Shown here: positions 19,395 through 31,306 of the stretch, piece by piece | Layout: each line of letters opens with the position of its first letter | How positions within the stretch are numbered: position 1 is the first letter of the stretch | Source: Phlyctochytrium arcticum | Taxonomy: Eukaryota; Chytridiomycota; Chytridiomycetes; Chytridiales; Chytridiaceae | DNA length: 64,000 nucleotides | NCBI GenBank assembly: GCA_025602905.1 | Contig: JAHLKI010000001.1 | Span: 1-64,000 of the forward strand | Direction of reading: 5' to 3' | Notes under the pieces: generated by a model | Databases searched by the model: none | What the model saw: only the letters and a program-made list of their open reading frames with translations | What the model was told of the DNA's origin: nothing | Program-made: the position numbers and the translations under genes

Positions 19395-20201
19395 GCCCCT
19401 CAATGAATAACCCCCCTACTCGTTCCTTGTAGAATCCGGTTTTCCAGTTCGTCCGTCTGAGCCGTCCAACCCAAACTTTTTGACAATTCGTTTGCCGAAA
19501 TTTTAGACTTGAACCAATGCAAAAGATGAATCTGAGAAAAAAGAACAAGTCAATATTGGTGCTTTTGCTTGCGAGGCCCTGGGTCCCCTTCATGAACCAT
19601 CAACATACCTGTCAATTGCCTAACTATTCTTAGGTCGCTTCGATTCAATAAAAAGCCGTCCACGAACGAAAAGCGACTGGGAGCTGCTGGTTTAAGTATA
19701 TGTCTTGGGGAACCTCCTCTTCCCAGTCTATGAAATGTCGGGGTTGCTGGGTCCTAATTGTCCTAAGTGTAATGCTCCTCGCAGCAGTTTTTGTCCAAAG
19801 ACCAAAATTCTCGATCCAAGCCGCCAGAGCCAAGCCGCCGCCTCGTTTCAGGCCTCGTTTCGTCAAAGTCGTTTTTCCTATAGAGATCCTTCCAACCGCA
19901 AACCCAGAGCAAGAAACCTGAAGAAACCCTTGGGACGAAAGCCTCGCTTCTTCTTTTTTCCAGTTGGAACAATAAACCACTTTTCGTGCTCCATCGGCCC
20001 CCAGCTCCAGATGCACAGCCACGGTCGGGCATGGCATTTCTGGGCTGATTCTCTGATTTCTGGGCATAAAAGCGGTGGAAAGTAAAGTAAAAGGTAAAAG
20101 GGAGAGATGGACGATATTAAATAGCATATACAGGAAAGAAAGAAAGAATAGGGAAAACGCTGTACACAAAAAAGTCTCAAAGAGAGCAGGGACGAACGCA
20201 T
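19395..20201. other. intergenic, upstream of the 1168-residue gene
   Basis: No supported gene. It holds the 5' flank of the gene ending at 19394 and, from about 20201 downwards, the 3' flank of the phosphoglycerate dehydrogenase gene. Frames on both strands look like composition shadows. Confidence 0.4.
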
Positions 20202-21610
20202 CTAATACAATAACCGCGTGTGGACATTCTGCTCGAGCGCATCGATCCGGTCGTAAATGCTCTGATAGTCCTGCTCATTCTCGACGAGGAGATCCGCCAT
20301 AAAGTAAGCAATCGCCCCCCGCGAATCGCAAATCTGCTTTTCAATGTTGAACTCGGAAAGAACCTTGTTGAGTTGCTATTTGTCAAAAGAGTTAGTATCG
20401 GGTAGGGGATGCGAGAAAGATGGAAAGACAACAAACCTTCAAAACACCAGGAACGTTCTGGTGGACATTGAGAATGCGGACCGTCTTGGAATCCGCAGAG
20501 GGTGCTCGGAGATCGCACTCGGGAAAGTTGACGGCTCCCAGTGTCGTGCCGGCATTGACGTAGCGGACAAGAGCCGCACCCACCTCAACACCGATGGAGC
20601 TCTGGGCTTCCTCGGTAGATCCACCAATGTGTGGAGACAAGATGGTGTTGGGGCAGCCAATCAGCTCGCTCTGAAAGTTGGGTCCGTTGGCAAATGGCTC
20701 GACCGGGTACACATCAACCGCCGCTCCACCCAAGTGACCTGAACGCAGCGCAGCTGCCAGTGCTGGAATATCGACGACGGTTCCTCGCGAGGCTTGCAAC
20801 ACGTACGCGCCCTTCTTCATCAATCCCAGCTCACGCGCTCCAATCATGTTTTTGGTCTCGTCCGTCTCGGGAACGTGTAATGAAACATAGTCGGCCTGGG
20901 CAAGCAACTCGTCCAATGAGGCAACGGGGCGCGCAGTACCGAGCGGCATGATTTGCAAAACATCGTAAAAGATGACAGACATGCCCATGGAATCGGCAAT
21001 CACGGACAATTGGGCACCAATGTGACCGTATCCAACAATACCCAGCGTCTTGCCACGAATCTCGTTACAGTTTTTGCTCGTCTTGTTCCAAACTCCGCGG
21101 TGCAGCTCATTGTTGCGGTCGCCCAATTGCCGTGACAGCGCAATAATTTCAGAAATCATGAGTTCGGCTACTGATCGGGAGTTGGAAAATGGCGAGTTGA
21201 AGACGGCAATGCCATTGTCGGCGGCAAACTCCAAATCCACTTGGTTGGTACCGATACAGAAACAGCCAATCGCGAGCAGCTTTTTGGCTTCACCCAGAAT
21301 GTCCGCCGTGAGCTGCGTCTTTGAGCGCAGACCAATAACGTGCACATCCTTGATCTTTTCACGCAGGACGGCGGGGTCCAGGGCCTTGGCGTGCGTCTCG
21401 ACCTGGTACCCGGCCTTTTCCAAAATTGAAATCCCCGTCTTGTTTACACCTTTGATGAGATCGTGATTAGATACACACTGTAGCTCCCCTTTACGATACA
21501 AAAAACATACCTTCAAGCAACAGAACCTTGATTTCGCCATTGTCGAGCGGTTTAAGCAATTTGGGAGCAACCGGTCGGCGCTGCGTTGAGTGTTGAGGAG
21601 CCAAAGTCAT
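20202..21610 (-). CDS. SER3: D-3-phosphoglycerate dehydrogenase (Ser3/SerA type)
   Basis: First step of the phosphorylated serine pathway: NAD-dependent oxidation of 3-phosphoglycerate to 3-phosphohydroxypyruvate, in the cytosol. Exons 21610-21511, 21449-20437 and 20375-20202 give 428 residues, close to fungal Ser3. The N-terminus reads KPLDNGEIKVLLLEGVN. The substrate-binding half follows (IGLRSKTQLT, GCFCIGTNQVDL). The Rossmann NAD site is LGIVGYGHIGAQLSVIA, and catalytic residues lie in LQASRGTVVD (Arg) and LSPHIGGSTEEAQ (His). A C-terminal ACT domain (TVRILNVHQNVPGVLKQLNKVLSEFNIEKQI...YFMADL) suggests serine feedback control. Both introns are 61 nt. The second falls inside the ACT domain. 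Confidence 0.96.
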
Positions 21611-22283
21611 TCTGAGTGTCTTTGTTATTTACGGGGTTGTTGGCTAGGTTGCCGAGGTAAGTTTACTTTTGCGAAAGGGAGGAAATGCCTATCCCTCAGG
21701 TTCTTTTATAATAATGCCGATGTTTGAAAATCCCCCAAAAGTTTGCGGAAAATCAAATCTCATCAGATTTCCGCCGAGATTTGATCCATCAAACGCGTAA
21801 CATGGCTGTGCCGCTGCCATGGCTCGGGAATTGACTCATCATCAGTCTCAGCCACACTGCGCAGTCTGCGCAGCCGTGGAACTTACTAATTGATTTTGAG
21901 ATTTTTAACACACATTTCTGGTTACACACCACTTGCCATTCGATACTACTCGAGTAGTATGGGAAGAGACTGTCACTTTTTTTTTCATATGTAGTCTCTC
22001 CTAGAAAGTTAAAGTTCTGCAGCATCAATCTACTCTCGTGGTCTTTCCCTCCTTTTCAAATTAATTTTTTGCTGATTTTTTGAGCCGGCTTCCCGTCTTT
22101 CCAGTGAGACCCCTGCCAGATATTTCCTGTGATTCGACAGTGATTCGATGAATAAATACTGCTGGGGAGATACAGGGTTCACTAGTCGTGTTGATAAAAA
22201 ATTAAATTAAATCCATAGGGTACAAGAGTGCTGGGCCCATCCCAAAAATTTGAATGCCAAAAAAAACGCTGCGCAGTACACAT
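21611..22283. other. intergenic between SER3 start and receptor-PDE stop
   Basis: Holds the promoter side of SER3 and the 3' flank of the receptor-phosphodiesterase. AT-rich, with no gene. Repeats of ACTGCGCAG/CTGCGCAG occur at 21856-21870 and 22269. Confidence 0.4.
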
Positions 22284-25200
22284 TCACACCCGATCGTCGG
22301 CTGCCAGACCCGCCAATGTATCAATCTCTTCATTGCCGGTATTCATAATAACACCCCCTAAATCCCGAATGTCCTGGCCCATCTCGCGATGCCGCAGCAG
22401 TGACCCAACGGGCGTAATGGATGTGTTGGTCGTCGACCCCCCTCCGCTGGTTTGTGATGAATTCAGGCCGGGCCGACGCGGGTTACTCAGTGCCGACGCC
22501 GAGAGCTGTTGCTGCGAGGGATGCGATTGCTGGTGATGAAGTAGGTATGGTGTTGTGAGCGGTGATCCGGGCGCGGTAGCGGTTGTGGTGGTGGTGGTTG
22601 GTATTATTGAAGAGGTCGGCCCGGTAGGAGCAGAGGGAACCGGAGGAAACGGCGAAGAAGACAAAAGATCCTGCGACTGGGATGTGACAGACTCGTGACC
22701 GGACCGGATGGACCCACTCCCAGCCAGTCGCGAGCCGCCGAGTGCCCCGCTACTACTATTGACGCTGGGTAGACCCGCCGCAAAACCAGCCGCCCGCGTC
22801 GTGCTGGCCATTCCCGGTGTTCGTGAGGCAACCGACGTAGTGGATTGCCCCGAGCTCAAACTTCCTTGCTGGTTTTGCGCATGAATGGTTTGGGACAGCG
22901 TCAGCCCGACCCAATTCTGCCGGTTTTTGCCAATTTCGCGGACAATCTTGCCGACCTTTTCTGTTGTCTGGAATGTGGCCCATGCATCATAGAGCGGCGC
23001 AACCAAAATGTCGATAAATCCAATCTAAAACCATACCCAACCTTTTTAGTTTTGCATCCAGCATTGGGAGTCGGTCGCAGCTCTTACCTGACATTTGGGC
23101 ACATTCGTGTTACCGCGATCCATAAATTGGGAAATGGCCAGTCCCAACTCACGCTCCCGATCCCCTTGCATATAAAACTCCTCCATAACCGCTTCAGTCC
23201 ATTTACTCGACAATGCAAATGTTTTAGTAGGATTGCACAGATCAGAACACTTTAAGGCTATTTCCGCCACTATCATTCGCGTTTCCACCGTGTCAAACTT
23301 TAAAGTGGAGGCCGTGAGTTTTGCCTTAAATTTGTTAATGTATTCAAAGTGCTGCGCAAATGACTTATTAGAATCCCATGTTCTACGCCAAATAAAGCAT
23401 AAGCGGGGTATGTACCTTGCCCATATCGGTTGCAAGAATGAGGCGAATGACGATCCGACGCAATTCGTCAAACTCTTCATTTGTTAGGTCCGCGAAAATG
23501 TTGAATGGGGAACTGAGCGTCATGCTAAACATGTGTGCACAATGGTGAAGTTCCAGAACTGATGCGTCACTAAGGAGTCTCTTTGTTAAAATCAAGTTTC
23601 GCGATTCCAAATCCATTTGGATCCTCACCAATACAGAATGGCCCATGGATGATGACTTTTGACCAAAAAGTTGTTATTATAACCTGGATGATCAATGTCA
23701 TGCCCGACGGCGCTCATCACCAGGGCTAGAACTTCCAAAGGTGTGTAATGTGCGCCAATCGGGTCTTCAATGAGCAGGAAGTTAAGTGCGTGGAGGACAT
23801 CGGCGGCGTGCGTTGCATTGTGGTATGGGTGAGGATGGTATTCTCCTTCCATCAGCTGTGAACCAACCAAAATCCGTTAGATCATTCGTCTTGGGGCGTA
23901 CAATAATCGCAAACCTACCAGTATCCACCGTTTGAACTTGTCCAGGTCCAAATGCAGAGAGTTCAAAGCCTGATTTGACTGAAATAGGTACACTCCCGAA
24001 TAGTACAATGGATGCCCATCGGTCATTTCGTTGAATTGAAACATGTCAAAATTCCACGAGTGGTACCATATAGACAAATAATCCATTATTTTGACCTGAT
24101 CGGTACTACTCAGTTCACGCGTAAGTGGGGTATGGTATTGTGGGTCATCCAGCTGGCGTGACACTCCTCCCACCATCCCAGAGCGGGTGGATTCAAAACT
24201 ATCCGCTAGGTGCCGAGGCACTGTCCTGGGTGTTGTCCCGCTCGTCATTCCTCCAAAAGACCCGCGACGCTGCCGCAAACCTTGTGCACCACCCACCATA
24301 GATGTAGCTCCTTGCGGCTCATATCCCATTACTATACCCCCCGATCCAACCGCAATGCCGCTCATAGAATCAGGCATCATGCTCGTCCGGGACTTTTCTA
24401 CCGCCGACTGTCGCTTCCCATCCAATAATCCTCTCGAGACGCGGCGAATATCCGGATTGGTCGAATCCGAACTCTGCCTCGAGACAGGAATGGGTGCTCC
24501 TCCACTGGCCGCAACACTTGATGATTGACCCCCCGTCGCCAGCATCCCGAGGACCCATGCCCGAGTTTCTGCGTCGACTTTCACGCCTTCTGGTCCTTGC
24601 AATTCCAGCATGGGATTAAAAGCATTGGTACCACCACTGTTGAGCACCTCCATCAGAAAATCAATGTCATCGAGTGTAATCTTTCGTTTCTTTGCTGGAT
24701 CGCGGGCATCTCGTAGGAGTTCCATTGCTTTCTGCGCTGTACCAGATAAATCGAATTTAGGTATCTGCTCCATAAGAAGAATATCAGCCGGTTATTTGCA
24801 ATCGCTAGCTCTTCGACAAGAAAAAAAAACCTACATGGCCTAACGGCTTGGTGTCGAGATCTAGTTCTGTGCGACGTCTATGTTTCGCAGCTAACCAAAG
24901 GTAAAGGAGACCTCCACTTCCCAGGAATATCAGGACAACAGCAATGAGTGGGGCGAGGATGACGAGTTTCCAGTTAAACGGTTCTAATAAAAGAAGAAGC
25001 TCATTTCAATTCGAATCTTGTAATTACTTTAGCTATGCGATACGTACCTGGTGCAAACTGCGCAATCGTTTGAGATGGGATGACCTCGGACCCGTCGCTA
25101 AAAATTATAGGTGACACGATTTCGAGGTCGGTGGTAGACTTGGAGTAGCCGAAGTAATTTAGTTTGCCGTTGGCAAGGTAATAGTACTTATACGGCCTTC

Positions 25201-27133
25201 AAAAAGAAAGTTTGACCCGGGATTTTCAATGAGCCGAAACGAAACAAACTCACGCTATAACGGTGTTGCCGTTGGTAAAATCCATGTAACCCAAAACAGT
25301 TTGGTATTTGGGACAGCTGAAGTTGGTAGAAACGTTGAGTTTAGGGATGATGGGCCCACTCCAGCCAGAGGCAATCTGGCTAATATTGTTTGTATTGTTC
25401 GCGTGCGAAATAGCGTCGTAGCCACGGATGAGAAGATCAAGGCATGCATGGTATGGTCTGGAATTCCTGCCATTTCAACAAACTGATGTTCGGCGAAGGA
25501 TATTTAGACTCAACACTTACAGAAACTCGTCTGGTGGATCCAAGTAAACGCCGGTTAGCGTGGGATACCTGGAGATTCGACAAGCGATTCTTAATAATGC
25601 TACATAATGCAAGATCAGATATATTTACCTGGACTGAAAGTCTGTTGTATTCCAGCGTTCTGTCATCCATGTGTATGCGTCTCCCGTTCCTCCTTGTGGG
25701 AAGATGACTAGTGCCCAAGAGAGCATACTTATGGTTGCGGGTTCGTAAAGTTTTAGCCAGCGGTACGCCTCCCCCGTAATAATCCAAACGTAAGGTGGTG
25801 AGGTCATACCAAGCGGTCTGTTAAGATTAATACAAGTGTGGTGTTTCCCATGCATTCAGGTGCAAACTTACTGCGCAGTTCTTATTGCTAGTCCCAATGA
25901 GCGGCCATCCATTTCGCAAACGAAAATTGCGGATCGGGACAGGGCAATACGATTCATTTGCGGCATGTAATCCACTGATGTTCCACCACCATAGGCAGGT
26001 ACGAAATTTTCATAGTATATTTTGGTCTTGTCCGCATTGGGAAGTGCCGAAAGTTTGGCATCTGTTTCTGGATTGGAACAGAGTCGTTATGACTTTTTGG
26101 TGGACTGGGTAGTATCATTGATACATACGTGAATCCAACGCAAAGGTGTTCAGCAGGGTGAATGAGAACCACCCCAACCGCTCCATTAGCTTGACTTTGG
26201 CCGTAATACGTTGGAAGTGGTCAGGCACCACGCGAATAAATGACGGGAAGCCGTCAGAAGGATAGTTACTGGAGAATGCTGGAGTAACAATATGTTTTAG
26301 AACCTCAAATGGTATTTCCCACTCTAGTCTCTGTTGCCGGCCCTACCGTTGCCTTCACAGTACGGTAGATTGAAAATACCAGCTTCATACGCGGCGTCTT
26401 GTGAGTACATTGAAGCGACACCTTGTTTAGACATGTGAGCATCCCATCAAAAGCTAGGAAAGACATCGTGACGCAACGTACCGACGAATCCCACAGCGTG
26501 GTGTTTAGCGAGTTCACTAATAGCTTGTACCGCCAGCGGTCGAATATCCAAGCTTTTGGCCGCCACCATACTAATATTGGCCCCAGGCAGCATGCCAGCA
26601 TACTGCAAATAATCAATAACCATGGCAAACCACTCGCGGAGTGGCTCGGTTGTGTTGTCGATCTGGGGAACGACATATCCTATTTGAATTTGAGGGGCGT
26701 TGGAAGAGAGCGTCTGTCTAGGCAGTATGCGTTCAATGGGTGGTATAAGGCGCAAAGCTGTATGGAGTCGATCGACATTCAATTCAGATCCCCCGCTCCG
26801 TGGCATGCGTGGTGATGATGCATCTAGTGCTCGCCGTTTGATCTCTCGTTCCTTGGGATTCGAGGAGGTGGAACCGTGATCCGAATCATCCTCTTCGTCA
26901 TCCATGTTTTCCTCTATTATTGGCCGATGCCGTCCATCTATCTGTAGTCCTGATGTCGTAACTTCTTCACAATCCGCATCTCTGCAGCTCCTCTGCCCAG
27001 CAGCGGGAACAGCCCCAGCCGCAACAGCTACCCCTACTTTCGAAGATCCAACATGACCCATAACGGAAGGCAGAACCCAGCAGCACGTTCCCAGACAGAT
27101 GCCAATAATGGACCGCAATCGCGTTCGACGCAT
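22284..27133 (-). CDS. single-pass receptor phosphodiesterase (ANF-receptor ectodomain + class I PDE)
   Basis: Fourteen exons: 27133-26482, 26421-26347, 26278-26129, 26067-25872, 25817-25629, 25568-25521, 25466-25254, 25196-25048, 24983-24835, about 24767-23919, 23855-23629, 23569-23416, 23351-23088 and 23024-22284. They sum to 4056 nt, about 1351 residues. A signal peptide (MRRTRLRSIIGICLG...) and acidic linker precede a type-1 periplasmic-binding ligand domain (residues about 145-520): IQIGYVVPQID, ELAKHHAVGFVGVASMYSQDAAYEAGIFNLPYC, FSSNYPSDGFPSFIRVVPDHFQ, MERLGWFSFTLLNTF. One helix (about 564-587, LVILAPLIAVVLIFLGSGGLLYL) ends in AAKHRRR. The cytoplasmic catalytic domain (about 780-1140) has YHNATHAADV, GHDIDHPGYNN, LELHHC, LILATDMGKHFE, ALKCSDLCNP and CQIGFIDI. 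Metal ligands are H906, H942, D943 and D1054; the general acid is H902 and the nucleotide glutamine Q1105. A Ser/Thr-rich tail follows. Predicted to hydrolyse cAMP and/or cGMP under control of an external ligand. Exon phases close at every junction; the exon 9/10 acceptor (CAG or GAG at about 24767) is the least certain. Confidence 0.88.
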
Positions 27134-28633
27134 TTCGGCGTGGCGAATACCCCACGAAGGGGGACTAGCTCACACGATATACGTACGGAGCAAATCCCGA
27201 ATATCGGTCAGATAGGCTTGAATGTAGATCGGTCAACGAATGCTCGAATCTTGACTTGTGCGCTCAACTTTGTTCGGAAGATCCGGCTACGCTCTGCTAT
27301 AATGCAATAAATCGAATGTGTATTGCAATTGGCCTGCCCGGTGATGCTACAATAGATCAGTTCGTATACTGATGATGAAGTGGTAGTGGAATAGATCAAC
27401 TGGTCTGAAAAAATGCGCTGATCTTCGTCCGGGATGCAAACATCCGCTGGTTGAGTACTGTTCCAAGGAAGTGAGACGTGCTCGCACTGTTGGGACTGGA
27501 GATGATTCGGCAAATAAAGGCTGGTCCGTCGCAATTGGTGCCACGGAAAATACAATTAGATCTTATAGTACAAGATGCCGATAGCCCAAAGGTCTTGACC
27601 ACAGGTATTTGGGATTCGCTACTTTTGGCAAAAATGTCTTGGATGCGAACGGTATATTCAGAGTGGCTGCACGGAAGTATGTCCGTGGATAAGTTCCGTG
27701 TAAAAGAACACTTTACTGCTCAACCCCTGCCAGCTTTTTTACATTACCATAATCTGGAAAAGATCCTGAGGGTCAGCCCCCAAAATCTACCTATGCTGGC
27801 CAATTGGAATGTTGGACCCTCACCCTAGGCGAGAAACCTCGGATGAAGGATCAAGGGAATGTGAAATTAAACTTGGCTCTCCTACCTCCAACATCTCGAC
27901 AAGTTTGGTACATCTTGGGGGATGAAGACGGAAACCTGGGCGGGCTTTGTTTACCTTTTGAATCATAGATACCTTCCGAGCTCACTGTGCATCGGATCTA
28001 AATTCTTAATTAGCCTTCACAATGACACTACAGGGCTTTCCACAACCAGCCCAGAGGCCAGCACACATAGAGCACTATTTTTCTTTATTATACAAGAAGC
28101 TCCTGTTATTTTTGGTCGAAAATTCTCCGACAACTCCGCTAATGCGAGAACTGCCTGATTTCCCGCCAAGGCGATGATTTCCGAAATCTTATTTTTTTTC
28201 ATACATTGCAGCAAGTACTGGCATTTGGAGCCTCACAATATGTAAAAACGTTTGCCAGTGATACCATACCTCCGGCAGTTTTACGTTTGTCGGAAAAAAT
28301 GTCTTTCTGAAGGGGAGTGTAATAGGTTGTGTAACGTATGAAAAGTAGGAACTGCTGTACGATAGCAGCGTAGCTGGCTAGGTAGAAATGCCTTTTTGAT
28401 TTTTCTACATGTATACACAACCACATACCACCAAGGAAAAATGTTGATCCGCAGTAAGGAAAAACTTAATTTAAGGGTATCCCTTTGAGAAAATGCCCGA
28501 GATCTTTCTTTGCCGAGTAGCTCGTGACCTGAATTATCTTTCATTCGGTTTTTATAACGCTGCCGACAACCTCGAATTGTAAACAGTACAATTGAGACAC
28601 ATTTCTACAATAAAATTCTAGAAGAGATTCGAT
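27134..28633. other. intergenic between divergent genes
   Basis: Lies between the starts of the receptor-phosphodiesterase (minus) and the flagellar PG-repeat gene (plus), so it must hold both promoters. A 117-codon plus frame (27478-27828) shows no family resemblance and is not called. No repeat stands out. Confidence 0.4.
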
Positions 28634-30929
28634 ATGGCGGCTGCGAGCTCGCGAGGTCGGTCTGGACACTCCCGGACAAGCACAAAGCCAGTCACGGCGG
28701 ATCCAGGGCTTCCACCGCGGGGGGCTCCACAAAGTAGCAGTGCTGGGATTCGATCGGCCGATTTGTTTGATGAGGGCCTTCCCAGAGCTCGTACGCAGGG
28801 AGGAAAATCATCCCGCGAGGGCAATACCGCCAAAGATGAGCATCAGGAGGGCGGCAAAAAGCATCGTCAGACAGATGTTATCACCGCTGGGTCCCGCGGT
28901 GGAGGTCAAGAAGAGGTCAAAACTGTCAAGCGAAAGGCGCAGCCCGATACTGGCATACGCCATCGTACAGCAATGGGAGAATATATTCCTCCCTCTGGGA
29001 AAAATCCTTTAAGCAGCCTTGGTACGTAAACAGTAGATACCAGATCCGATGATTTCCAGTCTTCTAACATGTAATTTACAGCTATCCCAACGCCCTCTCC
29101 GCAAACCTATAGCCCGCATCTCCTTCCTTCCGGGCGTTGTATCTCCATTCTCGGCAAACACCCCGATAGCCAGTCTCAGGTTACCGGCCCTGGGCCACAA
29201 AAGTACAACACGGATCCCATCAAAGTCGTATTTGAAGAGGCTCCAAAATGGAGTATGCAAGGAAAAGAACGCAAGCAGGTTAAAGTCGTTGATGACGCAT
29301 GCCCTGGCCCGGGAAAATACGATGTCAAGACATCAGTGGGAAAGGGTTCACCCTCTTTTTCCATGTCGGGTTGGCAACCCGTTTTTGGTGAGAACATTTT
29401 CACCTGCGCTTTTGGGCCCCGAGCTGAATTACTGACTGCGCATTGCAACGATGTTCAGAACCAATTATCCCATCTCCTCAAACCTACTATCCGACGGCTG
29501 CAATTGGCCGCACCGGCGCACCGCAGTACTCGTTCGGAATCAAGCCGCTGGATGGACGTAAGTAGTAGTCTCTATCTACCTCTATTCACTCGTCAATCCT
29601 CAATAATCTGGCTAGATGAGATCTCTCCTGGTCCACAGGACTATACCATTCCACGCGTTCCCCCGCATGCGCGTTCCAGCCCGCACTGCACGTTTAGACC
29701 ACCCAGCAAGGAGTTGCCTGTGCGCGAAGATGAACGTAGGAAGAAATTGAGTGACATGACCATCGCACACTGCTTATCTCTCTTGTTAGCTTCTCCTGCT
29801 CCCAATGCGTACTACCCACGTGCAAGTTGGAACCAGAAAAGCGCAACACTTAAAGGATGTTACAAGGAGAGTAAAGGTATACGCTTTTTCGAGGCTGATA
29901 TTCTGTTGTAAACTGACCACTAGCAATTTCACTTCGCAGTGACTATGAAGACGCCTGGTCCTGCAAACTACCTTATGCCAAACGACCTCTTCACTGGGCC
30001 TCAATTTTCCATTAGTGCCAAGAATGCTGGTCAGTTGCCAGGAAGGGCCTGCTAGACACTGACACTCACGCAAAATATCTTCTAGGCGATCTTTCAGTAG
30101 CCAACAAACCAGGCCCTGCAGACTACAAGCCTTCGTTTGACCTAACTCGTGATCAAGGACCAGCGGTTACTCTCAAGGGTCGCCACGAGAGCAGAGGTAT
30201 TATTTTACGAATTGACTGTATCGCGCCAGGACACAGGTCTAATCGACCCTAGATGGTTTGTCCGCAAAGAGTATTCCTGGACCGGGGGCATATACACCAC
30301 GCGACCGACAGCTTCGTGGTAACGACGGGCCAAAAGTCACCATCAAGGGTCGCAGAAAAGAGTTGGCAGGTGAGTATCACATGTTCACGCTTGCTGCGAA
30401 GGAGATAACGAATGCCTTACATGGTAAGAATGTACACCTGGTCCAGCTGATTACCAGACCACACCGGTCGTAACACCAGCACAACTGGCTCGATATGATG
30501 CCAAAGAGAAAGACAAGCTACGAGTGATTGTGGGTACGTACACCAGCAAAAGAAGGTACAAGTCCCAAAAGGGGTACAACCTAACTAACTAACCTCCCTG
30601 CCAGAAAAACCCAAGCCCAATCCGACCCCTGGACCAGGTAGCTATACATTAACACCGCTGGACAAGACCAAGGCAGCCGGCCCAAAGTACTCCCTCAGGA
30701 AACGACTCGATCATTTGCTCAAATGTAGGATCCTTGTATTGCCCATCACGACCCATGCTCTGACATTTGTGACATTATAGACTCGACAACAATGAAATCC
30801 CCTGGCCCTAATGCCTACCAAGCGGTGGACGTGCTTACGCCAAGGGCAACAACATTCAAAAGCCGGATGTCCCCTTATGTGACAGTCTTCCCGAGCACGC
30901 GAATAGACACTCTGCAAGTCAAAGTGTGA
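28634..30929 (+). CDS. sperm-tail PG-rich repeat (ODF3/SHIPPO-like) flagellar protein
   Basis: A multi-exon gene. The first exon, 28634-29021 (MAAASSRGRSGHSRTSTKP), joins 29082-29387; further short exons run to the stop at 30927-30929. About eleven PG-rich repeats are readable: TPSPQTYSP, GPGPQKYNT, CPGPGKYDV, IPSPQTYYP, SPGPQDYTI, SPAPNAYYP, TPGPANYLM, KPGPADYKP, IPGPGAYTP, TPGPGSYTL and SPGPNAYQA. Most are followed about 20 residues later by a FTIKG/VTLKGR-type strand, as in the STPGR family. In animals and algae such proteins are microtubule-associated parts of the axoneme or outer dense fibres, so here it probably belongs to the zoospore flagellum. Between PG repeats the exon boundaries are approximate. 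Confidence 0.85.
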
Positions 30930-31306
30930 GACCAAGTCAATTATCAAACATGGCGCACGCGCCAGAACATGTACATATATTGAATAAATACAGTTATGGC
31001 TTCGGACCTTCAGCGTCTTTAACTGCCTGGTTGGCGAGTATCGTCAACTTTGGAGCAACTCAACAAAGTTTGGTATAAGATAGCTCGAGTGCAGGCCCGA
31101 TTTGTGATGTTTGTTGCAGTATCAAGCTCAATCTATTCCAACTGATTCCTTGAGCTTTGGGAAGTATCGGACGCGCCTGCACTCGAACATAAAAGCTTGT
31201 TAACAAGGCAAAAAACGACCCATATAAGATGTCCCCCCTCCGTTGAAACAGGAGCGCGGAAACTTGGTTGCAATGTAGTTAGCGGCCATTAGATTTGGAC
31301 GGTCCT

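Noticed and set aside
15888..19403. Start of the large gene at 19403 and long antisense frames inside it
   Set aside because: The codon at 19403 is TTG; the first ATG is 19394. Antisense frames are low-complexity shadows of GC-rich codons.
19645..20169. Hydrophobic minus frames that look like membrane segments
   Set aside because: AT-rich Phe/Leu runs without splice sites or family motifs, overlapping equally open plus frames.
21850..25880. ACTGCGCAG words at 21856, 22269 and 25872 as further ends of the 2.2-kb TIR element
   Set aside because: They share at most 9-10 bp with the 16-bp end, and one lies inside a coding exon, so chance is enough.
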